Under the pieces are notes generated by a model. It saw only the letters and a list, made by a program, of their open reading frames with translations, was not told the origin of the DNA and did not search any database. A stretch of 64,000 nucleotides of DNA, taken from Paguma larvata. Taxonomy: Eukaryota > Chordata > Mammalia > Carnivora > Viverridae. Each line of letters starts with the position of its first letter. The first letter of the stretch is position 1. Position numbers and translations under genes: made by a program. Shown piece after piece: positions 21,261 to 32,234 of the stretch. The stretch spans positions 121,137,434 through 121,201,433 of the forward strand of contig CM057825.1 of NCBI GenBank assembly GCA_030068075.1, written 5' to 3'.

Positions 21261-22039
21261 CAAGATCATGAGAATGCAAATGGTCCTTGTATTCATTGTG
21301 CTGGAGGAAGTTACTGATCACCCATATTTTCAGGCACTGTGCTAGACCCTGGGCTTATAGAAATAGAATCCAAACCTTGTGCTGGGCAAAGTCTGGAAAG
21401 GGAGAAAGTTAGAAAGAGAAAAAGAAAAGAAATCAATAAAACACATGATCTGTAATGGTACATGCCATCGATAACAGACCCGTCTAGAAAACTCTCCATG
21501 TGGTTTAGAAGAGCTGACCCCACTTGACTCTCAGGGATGGGCATATGAACAGGGGCTGGCCGAGCAGAACTTTGGATCTTCCTGGACCCAGTGATTGTTT
21601 CAGAGATGGATTTAGGACTTGAGGGCAGGATTAATAACACAACCCAGAAACTTTGCCCGCAACCTTTGGTTATAGGCACTCTATTTATGCTAGACCTTTT
21701 TCAGTGTGTACAATCACCCCGTTACCACATGGAAAGAGTCTGTCTGAGAACAAAACCAATGCAGAGTAAAGTGGCGGCAGAGAGGGATAGAAATAGACCA
21801 AGTCCTCATGACATACTTTGAGTGTCTGAAATGAGTCAGCAGTCCAGTTTACAGATCATTAAATCACTCCCTTGACCTAAACCAGCTTGAATTCTCTCCC
21901 TAAGTAATATACAACCTAACACATCATCTATCCCAACTCTCTGGGCTTTGCAGAATCAGGAATGGCCATGTGTCACTTATCTCCAATTTCCACCATAGCG
22001 ATTTTTTTTCTTCATATAGAAAAAAAAACCCTGAGACCC
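21261..22039. other. mostly unassigned DNA
   Basis: No gene was recognised. Apart from the short L2-like phrase at about 21320-21345, nothing is identified. Confidence 0.45.
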
Positions 22040-22145
22040 TGAGAAGTTCATTTTTTCCCCCCGAAAGCCACCTAGCAACCATGTGGCAGCACTGAGATTT
22101 GGATTCAGGTTTATCTGATTCCAAATAAAAAGCTCTTAGCCATCA
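22040..22145 (-). mobile_element. MIR fragment
   Basis: Antisense MIR 5' half: 'catgtggcagcactgagatttggattcaggtttatctgattccaaa...agctcttagccatca'. Confidence 0.7.
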
Positions 22146-22232
22146 TGGTGGAGGCTCTATTTACCTTTCATTCAGAAAAGGTATTCTTAACTGGTGGCAG
22201 TCACTAGAAGTTTTATGCAGAAATTGTATGTG

Positions 22233-22265
22233 CATGTGTGTGTGTGCATGCGCATGCACACGCAT
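22233..22265. repeat. alternating purine-pyrimidine (TG/GC) tract
   Basis: 'tgcatgtgtgtgtgtgcatgcgcatgcacacgcat' is almost wholly alternating purine-pyrimidine and partly self-complementary. Confidence 0.85.
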
Positions 22266-22440
22266 TATTTAATGCTACAAAATTTCTATGAGCTGGATAA
22301 TTTTATGCTCACTTCGCAAATGAGGAACCCGAGACTCAAAGACTTAACTTGTGTGAGATCACATACCATTAAGAGGCAAATCTTGGATTAAAAGCTAGAG
22401 CCCTCTTGGTTCCAAAGGCCATTCATGCTCTTTAGAGCAA
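22266..22440 (-). mobile_element. MIR
   Basis: Antisense MIR core: 'cgcaaatgaggaacccgagactcaaagacttaacttgtgtgagatcacata' and 'gaggcaaatcttggattaaaagctagagccctc'. Confidence 0.8.
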
Positions 22441-22904
22441 AATATTTCCCCAAACTAACGTGACAGCATTGACAGGAGATGTATTTTTATCTCCAGGAAT
22501 GTGTATTCCATGGTCTTGCCGCTGTCCCATAACCCTTTGCTCTGTGTACATTGCAAATGCAGGGGAGAGAATGGTGTGAGCTCTTTGGATCATAATCGTA
22601 TCTTTAAAACAAATGCTTTTTCTACTTTCAACAGTTATGGAGATATTATTGTGTAGTTTACTTCTAATCTTATTTTAACAATAGCACACATCTGATAGAA
22701 TCTGTAGTGCTTGCATTTAACTTTAGAGTAAACAGTACAGTAAAACGCAAACATTACAAAAGTATTTACAAAGAAGCCTGAGTCTCTCTCCTACATACGA
22801 TCCCAGTCTCCCTCTTCAGAGGCAGCCATTGCCAGTGATTCACATGGTTATTCCAGAAATGATCCACACATACACAAACACCCATAGCACACAGGTTCCG
22901 TGCA
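22441..22904. other. unassigned DNA
   Basis: AT-rich. Could include old LINE sequence at 22610-22770, but no landmark is decisive. Confidence 0.45.
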
Positions 22905-23110
22905 TCACTGTCCCCCTGGCCCCAAGGGGACATGAGGCAATGTCTAAAGACATTTTTTAGTGTCAAAACTTGAGAGTGGTGGGGATTTCTAGTGACATCC
23001 AGCAGGTAGAGCCCAGGGATCCCGTTAAACATCCTACAATGCACTGAACAACCCCCGCAACAAAGAATCATTAAGCCCAAGATGTCTAGAGCACTGAAGT
23101 GGAGAAACCC
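22905..23110 (+). mobile_element. hAT-Charlie MITE (MER5A-like)
   Basis: Matches the MER5A order: 'ggggacatgaggcaatgtctaaagacatttttt', 'ctagtgacatccagcaggtagagcccagggatcccg', 'aaacatcctacaatgcactgaacaacccccgcaacaaagaatca', terminal 'gtggagaaaccctg'. Nearly full length. Confidence 0.88.
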
Positions 23111-23379
23111 TGAAAGATCGTACAGCAATGGCTGAGAGATACAAGGCAGATAAGCTGAGAAGAGAAATGGAAAACAAACTGGGGAAACCCCAAGGAAAAC
23201 CCAAGAAATTTTTTTTCTAACGTCCTCATTGAAAAGTGGTACCAGCCCATTTACAGGAGATTTTAAGACTTTTTAGAGATACTATTTAGGATATATGGAA
23301 ACATCGCAAACATGCTGGCAGTCTAAAGAGACGACGGACTCTAAAATAGTGTTGAATAGTGTAGAATTCAATATTTTAT
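23111..23379. other. unassigned DNA
   Basis: No feature was recognised. Confidence 0.45.
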
Positions 23380-23920
23380 ACTTTCTTTAATAAAATCAAA
23401 AATTTTTCAAAGAAAAGAAAAGAATCACTTTCTAACTTGCTTGTAACACCTAGCAACACAAGTTGGACGTCTTTCCATACCAGCCTACACTGATAAATTT
23501 TGGTGTTTTAAACAGCTTCATGGTATTCTACTCAATAGATGTGCCATAATTTACTTAATTAGCCTGTTATTGATAAACATTTAGGTTATTTATAGCACGG
23601 GGCTGTTGCAAACCACGCACTAAGGGAAGGCTGCTCTAACTATGTCTTTGCACACAAATTAATGCACACAAATTAAGGTACATTTACAGAGGGTGAAATC
23701 ACTGAGCCAGAGGGAAAGCATTTTTGCTTTTCTTTGGCAAGTGTTTCCAAATCGTTCTTTAAAGAAGGCACACTGGTTTACATACCCACCCCAATGAATG
23801 CCTCGTATCCTCGCACTCTCTTTTGTAGTGGGTTTTACCAAATGTTTTAATTTTTGTCCGCTTGAAAGATAAATAATTGGATCTCATTGCTACTTAAAAT
23901 AGCATGTTATCCATCATCGG
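23380..23920 (-). mobile_element. ancient L1M fragment
   Basis: Antisense old L1M 3' region: 'aaacagcttcatggtattctactcaatagatgtgccataatttacttaatt', 'ttgataaacatttaggttattta', 'gggtgaaatcactgagccagagg', 'ggcaagtgtttccaaatcg'. Diverged. Confidence 0.7.
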
Positions 23921-25189
23921 CATGGTTGCACAACTTGGATGAGCCTAAGTTATCTGAAGTTCCTAGAGATGGTCCTTTGTTGCTACAGAAGCAGGAGACG
24001 TGCCCTTTCAGAAAGAGGCTTTTTTTGTTTTTTTTTTTTAACACCTCTTTCCCCCGCTCCTAGATCCTGACTGATTCTCTGGCAGAGCCCTCAGAAAGTG
24101 TGAAGACGATATCAACACACTTATGACTACATGCTTCTCAGAAGCCTACATATTAAAAGCAGGTGGGGAATCCCGGGCCAGCCCACCCACTCCTTAAGGT
24201 ATCTGAGAACATTCCAGTCCTTATCTCTAGGACCAGAGGTTGTTTTTCTAGAAAGCCCTCGAGAAAGATTAAAGTTGCAGAAAGTCAGAAGCCAGACGTA
24301 CCTGTGAGTAAGCAGATTAATTTATCATAGGCTGCTTAAAAACTAAAGTTTCTGTTTCCGGGAGTAGAGCTGAGAGACTATTTCTTATTCTGTTCACGAT
24401 GAGGTCTTTATATCAAGAAGGTAGATGCCCGAGGGGAAAATAAATCAGAAGACAGCTTTAATGCCCCCTCCATCCTCCCAGGGGGCAGGGGACTGGAAAG
24501 GGTCATGGCATCTCACCACACAATGGGTACCATGGGACAGAACACGGTGAGCCCCCAAGAACTGGATAGTGCCTCCCATGGTTAAGGAGTAAAGAGGTCT
24601 TCTCTTAGTGCGGATGACAATAGTGGCCCAGGGGCAGCGGTACATTCACTGTTGGTCAAACTTCCCAGCAACAGAAAGTCAGGGATGGGCAGACCTTTTT
24701 ATGCGGCAAGCTGAGTATTGAGAACAGGTAGTTAGGAGGTTGAGCTGTTCAGGCGCTGGTCACCCACCCAGTTCTTTTACATTATGTTACCAAATGCCAA
24801 GCATGCATTTATATTTCAAACAGCACATTTGTTCTTAATCTTGATGCCTTATAACCTTGCAGGGAAAAGACGGTGAAGAGGATTGTCCTAACACACCCTT
24901 CTGTTATGACCAGACCTCATATTATTATGCCATTGGCCTATCTGAAATATTGCTTTGGGGCTATTCCCTGCCCCTTCCTCAGGGAGGATTATACCATTTT
25001 GTCCATTGTTCTCAGGCTTGGCCATGTGACTTGTTTTGGTAAAAGGATTATGAATTAAAATGACGTGAGCTAATTAGAGCCCAAGTTTGAGGAGTCATTG
25101 AGAGGTATGCTACCTCTTTTCTCTGCAACATCATCAGCAATGTCCCGAATAGGTTTCTACTACTGGCCTGGACACTTACTTTGGATTCT
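23921..25189. other. unassigned DNA, 1.3 kb
   Basis: No repeat or exon was recognised. Open frames at 24445-24645 minus and 24857-25058 plus lack any domain or splice context. 24900-25180 has the look of an old dispersed repeat that I cannot name. Confidence 0.45.
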
Positions 25190-25688
25190 TCATTGCTAGT
25201 ATATAGAAATATAACTGATTTTTGCATAGTGAAATTGTATTCTGTTACCTTGCTAAAATAATTTATTAGCTTCAGCAGTCTTTTTTTTTTTTTTTTATTC
25301 CTTTGGATTTTCTGTATACAACATTATGTCATCTGTAAATAGATGCCGGGATGCTAGTTTTACTTCGTTCCTTTCAATATGGATACATTTCATTTATTTT
25401 TCTTGCGGAATTGCCCTGGCTAGAAACCGTAGTGCAATGTTCAATCAGAGTGGCAAAAGTGGACATCCTTGTCTTGTTCCTGATGTTAAGAAGAAAACTT
25501 TCAGTCCTTCACCATTCAGCATGATGTTAGCTGTCGATTTTTTATGGATGGTCTTTATGAAGTTGAAATTGTTCCTTTCTAGAAGTTCTAGTTTATGGAT
25601 TATTTTTTTCAGGAAAAATGGTTGGATTTTTTTCAAATGATTTTTCCACATTTGTGGAAATGATCACCTGGATCGGTCCCTAATTATA
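25190..25688 (-). mobile_element. L1 ORF2 (RT region), part 1 of an interrupted copy
   Basis: Antisense L1 RT: 'IHKKSTANIMLNGEGLKVFFLTSGTRQGCPLLPL' is readable at 25445-25560, and the catalytic box reads FTDD in place of FADD (25328-25339). A T-run at 25281-25298 interrupts it. The 3' end of L1 is missing. Confidence 0.88.
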
Positions 25689-25941
25689 TTCATCTGACAG
25701 GGGCGTCTGGCTGGCTCAGTCGGTTAAGCGTCTGACTTCTGCTCAGGTCATGATCTTGCGGTTCATGAGTTCCATCCCCGCTTCAGGTTCTGTGCTGACA
25801 GCTGGGAGTCTGGCGCCTTCTACGGATTCTGTGTGTGTGTGTGTGTGTGTCTCTCTCTCTCTCTCTGCCTCTCTCCTGCTTGCATTCTCTCAAAAATAAA
25901 TAATAAACATTAAAATTTTTTTAAATTTTATTAATCTGACA
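25689..25941 (+). mobile_element. Can-SINE, inside L1, with TSD and TG repeat
   Basis: SINE body at 25700-25930, TSDs at 25689-25699 and 25931-25941 (ttcatctgaca / ttaatctgaca). A (TG)10 run followed by (CT)n at 25831-25866 is an unusual microsatellite in the CT-rich part. The A box and B box are well kept ('tggctcagtcgg', 'gttcatgagttccatccc'). Confidence 0.94.
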
Positions 25942-26310
25942 TATTACATTGAGTGTGCATATATTCTACCAACCCTATATTTCTAGAATAAATCCCACTT
26001 GGTCCTGGTGTATAATTCTTTTTTGTATTTTGCAGGATATGTCTTTTCAGTATTTTGTTCAAGATTTTTTAACATATTTACAGGGATATTGGCTCGTAGT
26101 TTTCTTTTCTTGTGATGTCTTTATCTGGTTTTGGTATTAGGGCCTAATATTGGCTTAATATAATGAGTTGGGGAGTATTTCCTCCCCTTCTATTTTTAAA
26201 GATTTTTGTGAAAGGTTGTTGTTATATCTTCTTTCAACATTTGGTATAATTTGTCAGTAAAGCCATCTGGGTCTGGGATTTGTTTTGTGAAGTTTTTTTT
26301 CTAAACTTGA
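25942..26310 (-). mobile_element. L1 ORF2, part 2
   Basis: Continues the antisense L1 after the SINE: 'tgagtgtgcatatattctaccaaccctatatttctagaataaatcccacttgg' up to 'tttgtcagtaaagccatctgggtctggg'. Confidence 0.85.
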
Positions 26311-26546
26311 TATTCAGAGTTTTTGAAAATTTTTTAATGTTTATTTTTGAGAGTGAGAGAGAGAGCATGAGCAGGGGAGAGGCAGAGAGAGAGGGAGACA
26401 CAGAATCCGAAGCAGGCTCCAGGCTCTGAGCTGTCAGCACAGAGCCTGGTGTGGGGTTTGAATCCATGAACTGCAAGATCATGACCTGAGCTGAACTTGG
26501 ACACATAACCACCTGAGCCACCCAGGTGTGCCTATATTCAGGTTTT
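26311..26546 (-). mobile_element. Can-SINE, younger type, inside L1, with TSD
   Basis: SINE body at 26325-26533 with TSDs near 26311-26324 and 26534-26546 (tattcagagttttt / tattcaggttttt). The head is mutated ('cacctgagccacccaggtgtgcc'). Confidence 0.92.
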
Positions 26547-26990
26547 TCTTTTAAATCATTTTAGGTAATCTGTGTCTTTCTAGGAATTTGTCCACTTCAT
26601 CTAGATTTTCTAATTTGTTTGCATACAGTTGTTCATAATATTTTCTTATAGTCCTTTTTATTTCTATGAGACTGGTAGTCGTGACTCTACTTTCATTCCT
26701 GATTTTATTAGTAATGTGAGTCTTCCCTTTTTTTTTAGCCAGCCTAACTGAGGGTTTTTCAGTTTTGTTTATATCTTCAAAGAACCAAAGTTCGGTAACA
26801 AGCCAAAGTTTGTTTTTTCTACATTCTTTTTTCTTTTTTCTATTTCATTAACTTCTTTTCTCATTTTTATTGTGTCCTTCCTTCTCTTTGCTTTGGTCTT
26901 AGTTTGCTCTTCTTTTCCTAGTTTGTTAATGTGGAAGACCAAATTGTTGACTTGAGATCATTCTGATTTTACCGCCATCGGCAAGGTTTA
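26547..26990 (-). mobile_element. L1 ORF2, part 3 (EN/RT linker side)
   Basis: Antisense L1: 'ggaatttgtccacttcatctagattttc', 'gtagtcgtgactctactttcattcctgattttatta', 'ctgagggtttttcagttttgtttatatcttcaaagaacca'. The right limit is uncertain. Confidence 0.8.
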
Positions 26991-27047
26991 TTGTTGTTTG
27001 CTGTCGTTGATGTTGCTGATCTCCTCCTGTGGGTGTTTAGTGACTTT

Positions 27048-27290
27048 CCTGAAATATTTTTTTAAATGTTTATTTACTTTTGAGAGACAGAGAGAGAGAG
27101 ACAGAGTGTAGAGTGCAATAGGGAGAGGGGCAGAGAGAGAGACACAGAATCCGAACCAGCTCCAGGCTCTGAGCTGTCAGCACAGAGCCCAACACAGGGC
27201 TCAAGCTCATGAAAATCATGAGATCTTGACCTGAGCTGAAGTCAGACACTTGACTGACTTAGCCACCCAGGCGCCCCCATCCTGAAATAC
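27048..27290 (-). mobile_element. Can-SINE, younger type, first of two in one target
   Basis: SINE body about 27061-27278 between 'cctgaaatat' (27048-27057) and 'cctgaaatac' (27281-27290). Confidence 0.92.
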
Positions 27291-27528
27291 TTATTTTTAT
27301 AAAGGATTTTTTAATGTTTTTACTTATTTTTGAGAGCAGGAGAGACAAAGCATGAGTGGGGGAGGGTCAGAGAGAGAGAGGGAGACACAGAATCCAAAGC
27401 AGGCTCCAGACTCTGAGCTGTCAGCACAGAGCCCGATGCGGGGCTCTAACTCATAGACTGTGAGATCATGACCTGAGCCAAAGTCAGACACTTAACCGAC
27501 TGAGCCACTCAGGCGCCCCCTGAAATAT
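27291..27528 (-). mobile_element. Can-SINE, younger type, second of two in one target
   Basis: SINE body about 27291-27518, followed by a third copy of the target 'cctgaaatat' at 27519-27528. It carries a distinctive 'gagagcaggagagacaaagc' that is also in the copy at 30293-30509. Confidence 0.92.
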
Positions 27529-29269
27529 TTTTTTTATCTCTGTTCTTTGTTATGTGTTGACATTGAAATTTCTGCTTGTTTAGCTTAGTGGTCAGTTAAT
27601 AGTTGAATAGACATTTCCTTATTTTTGGGTCAATAAGTCACCCAGCTTTTGCCCAGTGTCTATTTGTGTATGTTAAGGAACCCCTTCAGTGCTCAGGCAG
27701 GCAGTTTACAACTCTTTCCTAGCGTTCACCTTGTACTTGTGCGAAGCCTACGGTCAGCCAACAGTGAGAATTTAGAGTCTTCTCAATTCTTTCTTGAGTA
27801 TGTTCACAGCCCAATCCTGTGCATCTGTGTAGACTTTTAGATTCTAGGGACATGTCAAAGGTTTTCAGAATCCTCAATGGACATCTCATTTTTCACCTTT
27901 TCCTTTTAAGGATTTTTTGTCAGCTTTTTGTTTGCTCAAATATTTATTGCCGCCTCAGGCAGCTGCTATGTTAAACAATTGTCGATGATTGTTTTTGACA
28001 AATGCCTTCACGGAAGAGGTTGTTCACTTGAGAAGGCTCTGAGTCAAGTCAAGTAAATACAAGTCTTGTTAGTGTGTGGTTCCTGGGAAGTGTCAGACGA
28101 GTCAGTAATGATAATTATCTGGGAATGGTGCTTTTGGAGAGCTCCAACTCACTTCCAATGGCTTCCCTTCCAGTGGATTCTAGGCAGCTGGCTTTCATTT
28201 TGGTTGCAAGCTATTTTCAACACTATTCTGGAGCTGAGGATGGGCAGTTGAATGAAGCATGTTAAAATGCCACCAAGTACTCTGTTCTTACCAATATTTA
28301 GCTGTTTTTCTTGACTAAGTACTCCTTAGATTCTTGTAAGGTTTTGGTTATTTTTCAGGATTCTGAAAAAAGTTGATTTTTTGACAATTTTCACTAGTGT
28401 TGCTTAAATGGAAGATTAGATTTGGTAGGCTTTACAGTGCCACTCCCACTGACGTCCCTCTGTTGGACGTTAAATCTGAGTCAAAATGTTTTACTTTCAT
28501 AATAATTTTTTAAATATCTCTGTCATTAAACTAAAGGTTCCAGAAGAGCAGTAACTTAATTTTCCTTATTTACCATCATGTCCCTCTACATGGTACAATG
28601 GACTATAGCAAGCACTTATTACATATGTGATGAGTCAAGGAAGAAATGAGTATGTTCCATAACCAATCAAGAGTTAAACCCAATGGAAATTTTCAGCGAA
28701 TCAGCTATCTTACCCAGATCTTATTGCTCTAGTTTCTCTATTCTAAACTGCCATAAATTGTTAAATGCACCATCAGTTCAGAAACTGAGGAGGAGAAAAT
28801 GAACACTTAAAATGTCTAAATCAATTGTATGTCACATTCTCATTTGTGAAATGTTTTAAAAATGTGAAAACAACGTGTTCCTTAAATTTGGAGGTGTGGC
28901 AATCCTCCTGTGTTGGAAAACCCAGAGCTAGTGCACTAAGTTAAAAATATGCAGATGATGGCCTGCTGAATGAGGAGGCATACACATGGGGTCAGCAGGT
29001 AGCTACGCAGGTATCTGAGCTCCCACTCTGGAAAATTAAAAACTCCGGCCACTGTGATTGAAGGCAGAGTTTCAATACACTCATACGAAGGAATTAAAGT
29101 CACAAGATTTATTACTTAGAGATCTTAGATCAGGGGCACAGTGAGCTGGGAAAAGGGCAAGCCTCCTTCCCAGGTCATGAATGTGAGCATGAAATAAAGA
29201 GCAGGGTAGCATGCACCTTTTAGTTATAAGGTGTTGGGGACACAGTCACTAACTTTTGGGGGGCTCAAT
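27529..29269. other. 1.7 kb without a recognised repeat
   Basis: No carnivore SINE, MIR or L2 was recognised. AT-rich with several ATTA words. It may hold the diverged 5' part of the L1 to its left (antisense), but no landmark was found. Open frames at 27649-27840 and 28066-28265 are short and domainless. Confidence 0.45.
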
Positions 29270-29480
29270 TCTAAGTGGTTATTTTAAAATTTTTATATTT
29301 ATTTATTTATTTTGAGAGAGAGTGAGTATAATCAGGGAGGGAAGGAGAGACAGAATCCCAAGCAGAGCCTGATGTGGGGCTCAAACTCACAAACTGCTTG
29401 ATCATGACCTGAGCCAAGATTAAGAATTGGACACTTAACCAACTGAGCTACCCAGGTGCCTCTAAGTGGTTATTTTAAAA
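29270..29480 (-). mobile_element. Can-SINE, older type, with exact 20 bp TSD
   Basis: SINE body at 29290-29460, shortened in the middle (the 'cactgtcagtg' block is missing: 'cccaagcagagcctgatg'). Exact 20 bp TSDs 'tctaagtggttattttaaaa' at 29270-29289 and 29461-29480. Confidence 0.95.
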
Positions 29481-29716
29481 GATTCCCCAGGGGGTGTCTG
29501 GGTGGCTCGCTTTGTTAAGCGCCAACTTCATCTCAGGTCATGATCTCGCAGTTCGTGAGTTCAAGCCCTGCGTTGGGCTCTGTGCTGACACCTCTGAGCC
29601 TGGAGCCTGCTTTGATTTCTGTGTCCTTTTTCTCTCTCTCTGACTCTCCCCTGTTCACTCTGTCTCTGTCTTTATCACAAATAAGCATAAAAAATAAAAA
29701 TAAAAAATTCCCCAGG
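29477..29716 (+). mobile_element. Can-SINE, younger type, abutting the previous SINE
   Basis: SINE body at 29492-29701 with TSDs at 29477-29491 and 29702-29716 (aaaagattccccagg / aaaaaattccccagg). Its target overlaps the last four bases of the neighbour's TSD. Confidence 0.94.
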
Positions 29717-29839
29717 AAAAGCAAGGTGGGAACAGGTGGTGGGAATTCTAAGCTCAGGTTCTCAACTAAATGTCTAGACTCTAGGTGTGAGCAGGATTGT
29801 CATACTGTAAAATGCCTGGGAAGCAACTCATCAAAACTC

Positions 29840-29965
29840 CTTATTTCATGAAAAAGGAAACTGAGGCTCCGAGGTCCACAGCAATCATCCTAAGATCACA
29901 TTGCCAGCATGCAGCCATCAGATGTTAACCAAGGTCCGATTCCAAACATGGTGCCATTAGCCATG
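29840..29965 (-). mobile_element. MIR fragment
   Basis: Core 'aaaaaggaaactgaggctccgagg' then 'taagatcacattgccagcatgcagccatcagatgttaacc'. Confidence 0.7.
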
Positions 29966-30292
29966 AATCTATGCAGGAAGAATTACCGGGTGGTAGGCAG
30001 GCACAACAACTCTCGAGTCAGAAAAACAACCATGTTAGGGGTACTTAGTGAATGCTAAGAACTGGGGTAAATGGCTGACCGGAACCTTCCAAAGAGAATT
30101 TCTACAGGCCCCATTGTCCCAAATCTCAGCAACATAGCCCTCATTCCTGCCACCGAGATGGTGCGGCTTGTACCTGGGTATAGTATAGGAATTATGTTGG
30201 GACATACTATAGCCCCTTTGCCATATTTGCTAGGAGGAAGCTATAGCACCTGACTCTATTATAGAGTGAATATAAGTCCCATGGGGTCTTTT
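29966..30292. other. unassigned DNA
   Basis: No feature was recognised. Confidence 0.45.
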
Positions 30293-30509
30293 CTTTTTTT
30301 TTTTATGTTTTTTATTTATTTTTGAGAGCAGGAGAGACAAAGCATGAGCAGGGGAGGGGCAGACAGAGAGGGAGACACAGAATCTGAAGCAGGCTCCAGG
30401 CTCTGAGCTGTCAGCACAGAACCCAACGCGGGGCTTGAACCCACAGACTATAAGATCATGACCTGAGCTGAAGTTGGACACTTAACTGACTGAGCCACCC
30501 AGATGCCCC
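30293..30509 (-). mobile_element. Can-SINE, younger type
   Basis: Antisense SINE that shares 'gagagcaggagagacaaagcatgag'-region changes with the copy at 27291-27518. The head ends 'gagccacccagatgcccc'. Confidence 0.93.
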
Positions 30510-30646
30510 GGTCTTGTCTGTCTTGACTAGCCTTATTGTCCCATGATCTAGCCCAAGGCTCAGCACTCAGCTATTTGTCGAATGAATGAAATATATTGGG
30601 TTTTCAAAACTCTGAGGTTTCCATAGCCATCTTTAGCTCAGAAAGT

Positions 30647-30887
30647 CCACCTGTAGACTTTTTTTTTTTTAACATTTTAATTTATTTTTGAGAGACAGAG
30701 AGAGACAGAGCATGAGCCGGGTAGGGGCAGAGAAAGGGAGACACAGAATTGGAAGCAGGCTCCAGGCTCTGAGCCGTCAGCACAGAGCCCGACATGGGGC
30801 TCGAACTCACAGACTGCGAGATCATGACCTGAACCGGAGTCGGACGCTCAACTGACTGAGCCACCCAGGCCCCCCACCTGTAGGCTT
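30647..30887 (-). mobile_element. Can-SINE, younger type, with TSD
   Basis: SINE body at 30661-30873, TSDs ccacctgtagactt (30647-30660) and ccacctgtaggctt (30874-30887). It is close to consensus and so likely recent. Confidence 0.95.
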
Positions 30888-31029
30888 TCCAAAGCTAAGA
30901 GACACAAAATCCCAGGAGTCCACAAAAGGAAGGTAGAACCATGATACCACTGCCCACTCCCAGCTCTGCTCCCTAAGAACAAATTCTTCAGCAGGGGCAA
31001 TACAGCAAACCACACTCAGGTATTTATAT

Positions 31030-31235
31030 AGACTTTCTTTAAAAATTGAAGTGTGGTTGACACACAATATTACAGTAGTTCCAGGTGTACAACATAGTGA
31101 TTTGACAAGTCTGTAGGTTATGCTCTGCGCACCACAAGTATAGCCACCATCCATCACCATACAATGCTATTACAGTATCATTGACTATATTCCTTCTGCT
31201 GTGCTTTTTATCCCTATTATATAGTCTTTGGTTCT
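31030..31235 (-). mobile_element. L1M 3' UTR fragment (L1MA/L1MB-like)
   Basis: Antisense: 'aaattgaagtgtggttgacacacaatattacagtag', 'ccaggtgtacaacatagtgatttgacaagtctgtagg', 'cagtatcattgactatattccttctgctgtgc'. Confidence 0.85.
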
Positions 31236-31287
31236 ATATATCTCTCCACCAAGCTCATAGTAGGTTCTCAGTATGTGTATGGAAGTA

Positions 31288-31324
31288 TATACACATATGT
31301 ATATATATATATATACACACACAT
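31288..31324. repeat. (TA)n/(CA)n microsatellite
   Basis: 'tatacacatatgtatatatatatatatacacacacat': alternating TA and CA dinucleotides. Confidence 0.85.
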
Positions 31325-31499
31325 CAATTCAATCAATTGATTTCACTGATGCAAAAATGAATGTCAGATGGGAAGCAGATCTTCTATCATGAAGGAACAT
31401 CAAATGCTCTCACTCCCTTTTATCTCTAACTTCACTTCATCAGAAGTGTTTCAACCATGGGTGTTCACTTGCCATTGACAACTCAGAGCTGGGAGGTGT

Positions 31500-31626
31500 C
31501 ATAGCAGTGGTCCTCAGCCTTGGCTCCCACAGTGGAATCACTCAGTGGGCTCTACCCCACACCCAATGAGTCACCACTTCCCCAGGTGAATCTTGTGGAA
31601 ACTTTTTAGTGTTTTTATTATTTATT

Positions 31627-31673
<47 letters not shown>

Positions 31674-31880
31674 TCATAAGCAGAGAGAGAGGGAGACACA
31701 GAATCCGAAGCAGGCTCCAGGCTCTGAGCTGTCAGCACAGAGCCTGACATGGGGCTTGAACTTACAAACCACAAGATCATGACCTGAGCCAAAGTCAGAT
31801 GCCTAACCGACTGAGTCCCCCAGGTACCCCCCAGGTGATTCTAATACGCAGCCGGGCTTGAGAACCATGAAGCCCGGAGA
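31500..31880 (+). mobile_element. hAT-Charlie MITE split by a SINE
   Basis: Left part 31500-31593 ('agcagtggtcctcagccttggctcccacagtggaatcactc'). Right part 31829-31875 ('ccaggtgattctaatacgcagccgggcttgagaacca'). The terminal inverted repeats 'agcagtggtcctcag' and 'ttgagaacca' pair across the element. Confidence 0.8.
31580..31842 (-). mobile_element. Can-SINE, younger type, with TSD and pure (GA)20
   Basis: SINE body at 31594-31828. TSDs ccccaggtgaatct (31580-31593) and ccccaggtgattct (31829-31842). A pure GA run lies at 31630-31669. Confidence 0.94.
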
Positions 31881-32234
31881 TTATCTTATTTGGAAGGTTT
31901 CTAATTTCAGATTCATTGCCTTCGATGAAAGAACTTGCTTTTGGAGAATCTAGATTCCAAGAATCCATCCCCACACCTCTCAGAATCTGTGGAGATGAGC
32001 AGAGCCATTGGCAAGTTCCCAAGTTGCCTGACCAAGTCTGGCTTTATCTCTTCAGTGTACTCAGGAGGAAATAGCTGCCCCCAGAAGAAAATGACTTTTC
32101 CAAGTCTCTCTCAGGCTTTAGTTCCTTTCCCTAGACAGAGTGCTTGGCCCTAGAAGACACAGAATAAACGTCTACTAACTGAATAGTTGTTGACTAGCTT
32201 TTTCACCTAACTTATTAAGAGAGGCATTATACCC
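31881..32234. other. unassigned DNA
   Basis: No feature was recognised. Confidence 0.5.

Noticed and set aside
22233..22265. Possible functional Z-DNA or promoter element
   Set aside because: Alternating TG/GC tracts are common simple repeats. No promoter, CpG island or transcript evidence lies beside it.
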